This document shows, piece after piece, positions 1 to 7,316 of a stretch of DNA of 14,889 nt. The stretch covers positions 1-14,889 of the forward strand of contig JAUWMN010000006.1 of the NCBI GenBank assembly GCA_030613165.1, in the 5' to 3' direction. This DNA comes from Desulfobacterales bacterium (GTDB taxonomy: Bacteria; Desulfobacterota; Desulfobacteria; Desulfobacterales; C00003106). The stretch's first letter is position 1; each line of letters starts with the position of its first letter. Both the position numbers and the translations under genes were made by a program. The notes below the pieces were generated by a model that was not told where the DNA came from, searched no databases, and was given only the letters and a program-made list of their open reading frames with translations.

Positions 1-2043
<2,043 letters not shown>

Positions 2044-2072
2044 AAAAAACTGATTAAAGAAAAATTTACGTC

Positions 2073-2738
2073 ATGAATTTAATTACCATTGAGGCAAGAG
2101 ATCTTCCTGATGCTTGGTTTCAAAGCGTCTATGCCATAATTGAACAGGGTCACAAATATGTGATTGATCGTGGAAGTTTTAAAGGCCAAAAGCGACTCGA
2201 ATTTGACTATGTTACCGTACATATTAGATATCCAGGTGTCAGGCCGTTGATTCCGGATATTCCGGAGCATCTTGGAATCCCCAACCCTGTAGAAGAAGGA
2301 TATATTGAACAATATTTACCATATCTTATGACGAGTAAAAAATCCCCCAAAGAAGAGTATACATATGGGCAATATTTAGAGCAACAGATTGTCGAAGTCA
2401 TAAGAATGTATAAAGAAGATGGGTTCGGCACCAACCAGGCATACATGGCTGTCGGAGATACAAACTCAATCTATCTTTCTGATCCGCCCTGTCTTCGCGG
2501 TATTGATACACGCATTCGCGATGGAAAACTTCATTTTATAGTCTATTTTAGATCGTGGGATCTTTGGAATGGATTTCCCGCAAACTTAGGCGCGATTCAA
2601 ATTTTAAAAGAATATATGGCCGGAGAGATAGGTGTGGAAGATGGTGAGATAATCGCTTCAAGCAAAGGGCTCCACCTCTATGATTATGTATGGGAATTGG
2701 CTCGGTTAAGGACCATGAAGCAAAACAGCGAGAAATAA
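2073..2738 (+). CDS. archaeal-type thymidylate synthase-like protein
   Basis: A 221-residue protein that resembles the short thymidylate synthase family of methanogenic archaea, rather than the usual bacterial ThyA (about 264 aa) or flavin-dependent ThyX. Visible family features are the catalytic-cysteine segment DPPCLRGIDTR (Cys140), an Arg-rich strand ending in FRSWDLWNGFPANLG (159-173, with Asn171 where the family binds the pyrimidine base), and the C-terminal SKGLHLYDYVWELAR (197-211). Known members transfer a one-carbon unit to the C5 position of dUMP, or hydroxymethylate dCMP or dUMP in related enzymes. Which substrate and folate or pterin donor is used here cannot be told. The start has only a weak ribosome-binding site, fitting translation downstream of gyrB in one mRNA. 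The kinase gene begins 3 nt after its stop. Family is fairly secure; exact reaction is inference. Confidence 0.8.
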   Translation: MNLITIEARDLPDAWFQSVYAIIEQGHKYVIDRGSFKGQKRLEFDYVTVHIRYPGVRPLIPDIPEHLGIPNPVEEGYIEQYLPYLMTSKKSPKEEYTYGQYLEQQIVEVIRMYKEDGFGTNQAYMAVGDTNSIYLSDPPCLRGIDTRIRDGKLHFIVYFRSWDLWNGFPANLGAIQILKEYMAGEIGVEDGEIIASSKGLHLYDYVWELARLRTMKQNSEK

Positions 2739-2741
2739 AAG

Positions 2742-4052
2742 ATGCCATCAAATAAAACAGAATATAATTTTTGTTTAAAGAAGCATAGAGACTTCCTCGA
2801 AATATCGAGACTAATAAATCTTAATTTTGACGTAGATGTTCTTGTTGCTAAAAGTATTTCATTTATTTCTGATCGATTAAAAAAGAGAGTGCGGATCTAT
2901 CTTGTTGACGATCGGGGAGATCTGGTTATTGAACAATGGGCAGGAGATTACAAAAGAGAACTCCACAAGGGGATTGTTGTTCTGAGGACCAGCATTGTTT
3001 GGAAGGTTTTTGAAAAAGGGGAACCGATCAATATTACCAAAGAAGCTGAAATAGAAGAATTTAATCATACACTAAAGAACAAGATAAAAATTAAGGCCGT
3101 TATTCCAATTAAATATAAGGATGTTAACGTTTCGGTAGAAAAAAAACATGGAGTTATGGTTATTGATTCCGGGGCCGGGGCAACCAGGAAAAGAATTTCT
3201 CCGGAGAAGTTCCTTTATTCAGTGGAAATGGCAGAACTAATCGGGCAGGCAATCGCTCGAGCAGAGTTTTTTAACGAGTATCGACGGATGAGAGACCGAC
3301 TAATCTTGATCCAGCAAGAGCGCATAAAAGTGTTGGATGTATTGGTCCACGAACTTAGAAATCCGTTAACCGTTATCGGTGGTTTTACGAAAAAATTTCC
3401 AGGAATTATAGAAAAGCTCTATACTACAATAAAAACTGAACAGAGAAACGCATACCTGGATAAGCTGTTTAAGTATTCGAAAATAGTAGCGAAAGAAGAA
3501 TATAGAATAGAAGAAAGTATAAACGATTTTATTAGATTTTTGAAAATGACAGATCCGGAATACAAAATGACTATTTCAGCGTTTAGTTTGTCTTCGGTGA
3601 TAGAAGATATAATCTCAAAAATTGAGCCGTTGGCTGAAATAAAGAATATAACGATATATAGTTACGACAAAAAAAGGAAAGATATATTTATCGAGGGGGA
3701 TAAACAAGGAATTTTTACTGTCTTAAACAATCTCCTGTATAACGGGATTAATTTTTCCCCTGAAAACAGCCGGGTTACCATTCATGCAACAGAGGAGAAA
3801 GATACCGTCTCTTTTAGTGTGAGAAGCGATACGTTTATACCAAAACATCACAGAACAGAAATATTCGATTTTTTTTACAAGATAGTTGGAAAAGAGGACA
3901 AGGGGACCGGGCTGGGTCTTCCTCTCGCAAAACAGATTGTCGAGAATCACACAGGAACCATAAGGCTTATTAGCAGAAAAGGAACGAAAGGAAAGCCGTT
4001 TACTCGCTTTATTGTCACGCTTCCAAAAAGACAGGAGGGATATGGTTTATAA
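2742..4052 (+). CDS. cytosolic GAF-domain sensor histidine kinase
   Basis: A 436-residue sensor kinase with no signal peptide or membrane segment. Residues about 18-178 look like a GAF small-molecule sensing domain. The dimerisation/phosphoacceptor domain carries the H-box VLVHELRNPLT with the phospho-site His203. The HATPase domain has an N-box (LNNLLYNGINFSP, Asn330 and Asn334), an F-box (IFDFFYK, 374-380) and a G2 box (GTGLGLPLAKQ, 388-398). The G1 box, normally DxGxGIP, is RSDTFIP (361-367), so the usual Asp and both Gly are lost; ATP binding may be altered. The gene starts 3 nt after the thymidylate synthase-like gene and has no visible promoter of its own. It converges with a response regulator gene 23 nt away, the probable phosphotransfer partner. 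The signal sensed is unknown. Confidence 0.88.
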   Translation: MPSNKTEYNFCLKKHRDFLEISRLINLNFDVDVLVAKSISFISDRLKKRVRIYLVDDRGDLVIEQWAGDYKRELHKGIVVLRTSIVWKVFEKGEPINITKEAEIEEFNHTLKNKIKIKAVIPIKYKDVNVSVEKKHGVMVIDSGAGATRKRISPEKFLYSVEMAELIGQAIARAEFFNEYRRMRDRLILIQQERIKVLDVLVHELRNPLTVIGGFTKKFPGIIEKLYTTIKTEQRNAYLDKLFKYSKIVAKEEYRIEESINDFIRFLKMTDPEYKMTISAFSLSSVIEDIISKIEPLAEIKNITIYSYDKKRKDIFIEGDKQGIFTVLNNLLYNGINFSPENSRVTIHATEEKDTVSFSVRSDTFIPKHHRTEIFDFFYKIVGKEDKGTGLGLPLAKQIVENHTGTIRLISRKGTKGKPFTRFIVTLPKRQEGYGL

Positions 4053-4075
4053 AGAGTATTTTGTTGCCATGGGGC

Positions 4076-4525
4076 TTAGGCCGAACCAACAGCACCTTTT
4101 ATTATTTTCGCCCAATTTTCCAGTCGAGCAAGAGTCCTGTCCATAATTTCATAGAGAGTTGATACATCAAACGGCTTGGTAATATATTCAGCTGCCCCGT
4201 TTCTAAAAGAATCAACAGCCTTTCCCATATTGCTCTGGCCTGTAATCATAACGACCTGAATCCCTCGGCGGAGATCATGGGTAATATACCTTAGAAAATC
4301 CAAACCATCTATTCCGGGCATCATAATATCAGAAATGACTATAGGTATAGAGGTATTCTTTTCTAAGATGGTTACTGCCTCATCAGCAGAAGTCGCTGTT
4401 AATATCTTATAATTATGAACATCTCGTTCCTTAAAATAAGCGCTCAACAGGCGGTTTAGGGCCGTTAGCAAGCTTTCATTGTCGTCTACGATTAATATTT
4501 CGTTGGTTTTCACAGTACCGTCCAT
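4076..4525 (-). CDS. single-domain response regulator (CheY-like receiver)
   Basis: A 149-residue protein made almost entirely of one receiver domain, with only about 20 residues after it and no DNA-binding or enzymatic output domain. Receiver hallmarks in order: acidic pair Asp14/Asp15 (ILIVDDNES), phospho-acceptor Asp66 in VISDIMMPGIDG, Thr95 in VVMITGQ, and Lys117 in ITKPFD. It likely receives phosphate from the adjacent convergent histidine kinase and acts by protein-protein contact or as a relay. The open frame extends 15 codons further upstream to an ATG at 4570, but the ATG at 4525 has AGGGGG ten bases before it while the upstream ATG has a poor site, so the shorter form is preferred. 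It is divergently oriented from the RdgC-like gene at 4715. Confidence 0.88.
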   Translation of the reverse strand: MDGTVKTNEILIVDDNESLLTALNRLLSAYFKERDVHNYKILTATSADEAVTILEKNTSIPIVISDIMMPGIDGLDFLRYITHDLRRGIQVVMITGQSNMGKAVDSFRNGAAEYITKPFDVSTLYEIMDRTLARLENWAKIIKGAVGSA

Positions 4526-4535
4526 TTTCACAATA

Positions 4536-4541
4536 CCCCCT
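4536..4541 (-). promoter_or_regulatory. ribosome-binding site deciding the response regulator start
   Basis: Reading the minus strand, AGGGGG lies 10 nt before the ATG at 4525. A GTG also lies two codons before that ATG, but it is only about 4 nt from the purine run. The far upstream ATG at 4570 has no comparable purine run. This supports the 149-residue form. Confidence 0.5.
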
Positions 4542-4612
4542 GTCTGTTGTTTTTTTAAATAAACAATCATCTTATCGGTTATTTTAGGAATATATTAAAG
4601 ATAAACTTTTCC

Positions 4613-4641
4613 TTGCCATGTTTGAAAAATAGAGGTAAAAG
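4613..4641 (+). promoter_or_regulatory. candidate sigma70 promoter for rdgC-like gene
   Basis: TTGCCA (4613-4618, 5 of 6 to the -35 consensus), a 17-nt spacer, then TAAAAG (4636-4641, 4 of 6 to the -10). It lies in the divergent region between the response regulator and the RdgC-like gene and points at the latter, about 75 nt before its ATG. Found by eye only; AT-rich DNA yields such matches by chance. Confidence 0.3.
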
Positions 4642-4700
4642 ATCTGGTCTTGAATAAGGTTCAGAAGGTTACACAGGAGATTGCAGGAGTTCTGAAGTAA

Positions 4701-4708
4701 GGAAGGAG
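4701..4708 (+). promoter_or_regulatory. strong ribosome-binding site
   Basis: GGAAGGAG ends 6 nt before the ATG at 4715, fixing the start of the N-terminal RdgC-like gene. Confidence 0.6.
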
Positions 4709-4714
4709 TAAAAA

Positions 4715-5332
4715 ATGGGGTTGTTGTCCTCCTCAAGCGCTGTTGTGCGATATAGGGTTGAGGGAAGCGTTCCGGATCCTTTTATTGATACCACCCGAGA
4801 TTCTCTAAAGAGAGATACCATACAAGAAATAGATAAAGATCCATGTGAGAAGGTATGCGGCTGGACATCTTTTCAGACGCCGTTTGCGCCGCAGTTCGAT
4901 GATTCTTCATTTATGGTAGGCGAATACTTGGTATTTTCTTTTAGGGTTGATACAAAAAAGGTCCCCTCAAAAGTAGTTAAAAAGAATTATGAAATTGAGA
5001 CAGCAAGAAGACTCGCTGACACAGGTCGCGAGTACCTTTCAAAAAACGAAAAGAAAGAAATAAAAGAACGGGTAAAAAACGTTTTATTGTTAAGAATACC
5101 GGCAACGCCGAACCAGTATGACGTTGTCTGGCACTACGAGCATGCCTGGTTGTGGTTTTTCTCTTCATCAAAGTCTGTAAGCGAAGAGTTTGAGAGCCTT
5201 TTTTTACAATCTTTTGGTCTTAGGCTGATAAGGATGTTTCCTTTTACTCTTGGGGACCTTTCGGCGGGTCTTTCAGAGGATGATAGAGACAGACTTCAAA
5301 AAATAACATATACGGGGCTGACGAGTTCGTAA
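4715..5332 (+). CDS. RdgC-like protein, N-terminal half
   Basis: A 205-residue soluble protein that resembles the first part of RdgC, a ring-forming DNA-binding protein that limits RecA-dependent recombination in E. coli (about 303 aa there). The order of features follows RdgC: a GW motif (CGWTSF, 48-53), a hydrophobic strand before a basic segment (YLVFSFRVDTKKVPSKVVKK, 71-90), a long charged helix (REYLSKNEKKEIKERVKN, 105-122), then LLLRIPATPNQYDVVW (124-139), a strand WLWFFSSSKS (145-154) and a helix ending at FPFTLG (175-180). E. coli RdgC has a matching arrangement of LP.PVIK, a Lys/Glu helix and LLPRAFS (recalled, not aligned by program). The protein ends where RdgC's second half would begin, and a C-terminal-half-like gene follows 194 nt later in another frame. 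Start supported by a strong ribosome-binding site. Confidence 0.7.
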   Translation: MGLLSSSSAVVRYRVEGSVPDPFIDTTRDSLKRDTIQEIDKDPCEKVCGWTSFQTPFAPQFDDSSFMVGEYLVFSFRVDTKKVPSKVVKKNYEIETARRLADTGREYLSKNEKKEIKERVKNVLLLRIPATPNQYDVVWHYEHAWLWFFSSSKSVSEEFESLFLQSFGLRLIRMFPFTLGDLSAGLSEDDRDRLQKITYTGLTSS

Positions 5333-5377
5333 AAAGTCTTTGGTTCGCTTGATTTGTCACTTGACAAGACTCTCGTT

Positions 5378-5460
5378 TAGCATTGATCATTTCACATTTG
5401 TCATCTGTCATTTTTTTTAATGATAAATGCCCAATGATAGATGATAAATGACAGATGATA
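5378..5460. repeat. inverted array of degenerate 7-bp repeats
   Basis: In the spacer between the two RdgC-like genes, 5419-5460 is six exact-period heptamers of the form RATGAYA (AATGATA, AATGCCC, AATGATA, GATGATA, AATGACA, GATGATA). On the other strand, 5378-5412 reads as five heptamers of the same type (AATGACA, GATGACA, AATGTGA, AATGATC, AATGCTA). The two arrays face each other across a T6 tract (5413-5418), so the whole can fold as a long imperfect hairpin. A perfect 13-bp inverted pair is at 5401-5413 and 5446-5458. A small hairpin, TTGTCA-CT-TGACAA (5354-5367), lies just before it. Not a CRISPR: units are too short and have no spacers. Confidence 0.75.
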
Positions 5461-5526
5461 AGACCAAGATACGCTCACCAAAAAACTTAATACAAAACCG
5501 TCAATCCTGCTGTGAGGATGTAATAA

Positions 5527-6057
5527 ATGCTTGATATATCAATATTGCTCAAGAGATATAGATTCCTTGGTTTCGAATTTCTTACCTGGCTGTGGTTTCT
5601 AACGGAAAAAACAGGGGGCTCCATAGAGTTGTCGGATCAAGATACTGTTTCACTTGTTCCAGGTGATAAGGTTGTCATGGAGTTGGTTGACAGCGCAAAA
5701 CCTGAGACTGTGACCATTCTCGGGGAAGACGCAGATCTTAAAGAGGCCAGGATATCGCTTAAAAAAAGGATGCTTGTCCGGGAGATGAATTTCAGGCTCA
5801 AGATTAATGATAATGAGTGGAGCTTTGGTTTGAACGGAGAGAGCTTCACGTTTAGTTCTTTTAAAACGCCCAAGACCGGGAAAGTAGAAAAGAAAGATGA
5901 CTTTGAAGGAGCAATCCTTGAGAAAATATTTCTTTATGAAGAGTGCATAAATGTTATTGATACACTTTTTAAGCGATTCATAAAACAGAGAATATCCGAT
6001 GAATGGACTATGAGACAGATACCCGCTATAAGAAAATGGATTACAAGTGGTATATAA
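5527..6057 (+). CDS. RdgC-like protein, C-terminal half (putative)
   Basis: A 176-residue protein. Near its N-terminus it has FLGFEFLTWLWFLTE (13-27), followed by a beta-rich stretch with VSLVPGDKVVMEL (41-53) and a run ARISLKKRMLVREMNFRLKI (74-93), then WSFGLN (98-103) and a final helical part ECINVIDTLFKRFIKQR (139-155). This pattern (LTWL helix, acidic strand, K-rich strand, WSF-type strand, C-terminal helices) resembles the second half of RdgC family proteins, and the gene follows the N-terminal half. The inference is that the two products form a two-subunit RdgC-like protein, 381 residues in total. It has its own ribosome-binding site (GAGGA, 5514-5518, 8 nt before ATG), so it is a designed separate gene rather than a simple frameshift. 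Palindrome A begins two bases after its stop codon. Alternative: an unrelated conserved partner. Confidence 0.55.
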   Translation: MLDISILLKRYRFLGFEFLTWLWFLTEKTGGSIELSDQDTVSLVPGDKVVMELVDSAKPETVTILGEDADLKEARISLKKRMLVREMNFRLKINDNEWSFGLNGESFTFSSFKTPKTGKVEKKDDFEGAILEKIFLYEECINVIDTLFKRFIKQRISDEWTMRQIPAIRKWITSGI

Positions 6058-6058
6058 T

Positions 6059-6210
6059 CTTAGGATGCCGTTTCAAAACGTCCCCTTTTGCCCAATCTCT
6101 GCGCCAGGCTCAGATTTAAGTCCTCGAAATACTTCAAGTATTCCTGCGGCTAAAATCTTCGCCTTTCTTGACCTTAGACAAAATTGAACATTTTGAAACG
6201 GCCTCTTAGG
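6059..6210. repeat. palindromic element A (MITE/REP-like)
   Basis: A 152-bp imperfect palindrome starting two bases after the stop at 6055-6057. Outer arms: GCCGTTTCAAAACGT (6067-6081) pairs with ACATTTTGAAACGGC (6188-6202) with one mismatch, and imperfect pairing continues outward to 6059 and 6210. Inner arms AGGC..AGATTT pair with AAATCT..GCCT. The exact centre is the small palindrome AATACTTCAAGTATT (6128-6142). Read on the minus strand, the central core matches element D. Block 6085-6103 matches element C. No open frame of note; nothing identifies a transposase. Confidence 0.7.
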
Positions 6211-6247
6211 TTAATAAATTCAAAAAATATGATAGAGAAGGCTGTAT

Positions 6248-6328
6248 ACACCCCGTCCGCTCCGCGTCCACCCCTCTCAAGAGGGGAATTTCTCAAGTCC
6301 CCTCTAATAAGAGGGGATTTAGGGGTGT
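6248..6328. repeat. tandem CCCCTCT hairpins before mobB
   Basis: Two strong hairpins in direct repeat: CCCCTCT-CA-AGAGGGG (6271-6286) and CCCCTCT-AATA-AGAGGGG (6299-6316). They are enclosed by a further pair, ACACCCC (6248-6254) and GGGGTGT (6322-6328). Similar nested C/G-run hairpins are known as dispersed repeats in many bacterial genomes. This one ends 40 nt before the mobB ATG and would sit in its 5' leader if transcription begins upstream. No U-tract follows, so it is not a standard terminator. Confidence 0.7.
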
Positions 6329-6368
6329 GTTTTTCATATCTCTTGCAAAAAGAAAGGGATCTTTTTCC

Positions 6369-7088
6369 ATGCAGCCGATTATAGCGATTGTGGGAAGGTC
6401 GGGTGTGGGAAAAACAACTCTCATTGAAGAGCTGATTTCGGAGTTTCTCAAAAAAGGACACCGGGTTGCTGCTATAAAACACGGATCCCATGATTTTGAG
6501 ATAGACCATGAAGGAAAGGATACTTGGCGTTATGCGAAGGCAGGAGCCTGCGATGTAATAATTTCTTCGGCACATAAGATGGCATTGATAAAACACTTTG
6601 ATGAGGAAATAAGTCTTAACAGACTTTGTGACCTTTATTTGGATGATGTGGATATCATTATTGTTGAGGGCTACAAAAAAGAGAAGATACCCAAAATAGA
6701 GGTTTTTAGAAAAGCACGTCAAGAACAACTCTTGTGCGGAAAGAAAGACCATCTTGTTGCTGTTGCTTCTGATACACAGCACGACATCGATCTTCCGGTA
6801 TTTGACGTGAATGATGCAGGCCTGATTTGTGAGTTCATCATTGAAAAAGTCGTTCAAAAAAAACGCAGACCTTCCCGGGTTGCGTTAAGGATAAACGATC
6901 GGAAAATACCATTAAATCACTTTGTTAAAGAAATGTTCAAGCAGGTATTTATGGGTATGATCTCTACATTAAGGTTAAAAAGAATTGATACGCCAAAAAA
7001 AATCGAATTAATTGTTGACCTGGAAGAGACGACCAAGATCGATGATCCCGCAAAAAGACCCTTTCCACCGAAACAGCCTTTTTCTTGA
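6369..7088 (+). CDS. mobB: MobB, molybdopterin-guanine dinucleotide biosynthesis adaptor
   Basis: A 239-residue P-loop GTP-binding protein that assists MobA in attaching GMP to molybdopterin for bis-MGD enzymes. It shows the Walker A motif GRSGVGKTT (9-17), the MobB hallmark KHGSHDFEIDHEGKDTWRYA (37-56), and VEGYKKEKIPKIEVFR (99-114). MobB proper ends near residue 162. The last 75 residues form an extra domain (RVALRINDRKIPLNHFVKEM, 170-189, then a GM motif and a second strand pair, KKIELIVDL) that is not part of E. coli MobB; such a tail occurs in some deltaproteobacterial MobB proteins, as I recall. The open frame extends upstream to a GTG inside the hairpin repeat at 6327, but the ATG at 6369, preceded by AAAGGGA, fits the family N-terminus. 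No other molybdenum cofactor gene is nearby. The last two bases of its TGA stop are also the first two bases of palindrome B. Confidence 0.9.
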   Translation: MQPIIAIVGRSGVGKTTLIEELISEFLKKGHRVAAIKHGSHDFEIDHEGKDTWRYAKAGACDVIISSAHKMALIKHFDEEISLNRLCDLYLDDVDIIIVEGYKKEKIPKIEVFRKARQEQLLCGKKDHLVAVASDTQHDIDLPVFDVNDAGLICEFIIEKVVQKKRRPSRVALRINDRKIPLNHFVKEMFKQVFMGMISTLRLKRIDTPKKIELIVDLEETTKIDDPAKRPFPPKQPFS

Positions 7089-7208
7089 GACCTTTGCATA
7101 ACGCGACATTATGAGCGCTGACGCTTCACTGCGTGCCCGTCAGGCAAGTTGAGCGAAGTGAAATCCTGACGCCGCATCACGAGGAAATGGCAGTTATGCA
7201 AAGGTCTC
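7087..7208. repeat. palindromic element B (MITE/REP-like)
   Basis: A 122-bp palindrome with perfect 16-bp ends: GAGACCTTTGCATAAC (7087-7102) and GTTATGCAAAGGTCTC (7193-7208). An inner stem CGTCAGG (7138-7144) pairs with CCTGACG (7165-7171), and TTCACT pairs with AGTGAA outside and inside it. Both ends, including GCGACATT on the left and CCTGACGCCGCATCACG on the right, recur in element D, while the middle differs. The left end overlaps the mobB stop codon; the right end abuts the -35 box of a candidate promoter. Confidence 0.8.
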
Positions 7209-7211
7209 TTC

Positions 7212-7240
7212 TTGACACTGTAAGCCCCACCTGCTAAATT
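7212..7240 (+). promoter_or_regulatory. candidate sigma70 promoter for the 7317 operon
   Basis: A perfect -35 box TTGACA (7212-7217), a 17-nt spacer, and TAAATT (7235-7240, 4 of 6 to the -10 consensus). It begins four bases after palindrome B and is about 75 nt before the next ATG. It is a good candidate to drive the three-gene unit to 13684. Found by eye, not tested. Confidence 0.5.
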
Positions 7241-7316
7241 TTATAAGATTAAAACATGTTATAGGCGCAATGCATGTCTTTCAATAAAGTTCTCATAAAA
7301 GGACTGCTTTGGAGTA

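Noticed and set aside
4590..4620. Minus-strand sigma54-like site (TGGCAAG) before the response regulator
   Set aside because: The -12 GC element is absent at the required spacing.
5378..5460. Possible CRISPR array
   Set aside because: Units are 7 bp with no spacers, and no cas genes are nearby.
5333..5526. Single rdgC gene broken by a frameshift
   Set aside because: The halves are separated by 194 nt with a repeat array, lie in different frames, and the second has its own ribosome-binding site, so one simple frameshift cannot join them.
6174..6857. 227-codon minus-strand open frame
   Set aside because: It runs antisense through mobB, the hairpin repeats and half of palindrome A; its product shows no recognisable domain.
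6059..7208. Possible insertion sequence bounded by palindromes A and B
   Set aside because: The gene between them is mobB, not a transposase, and the ends of A and B differ, so they do not form a composite element.
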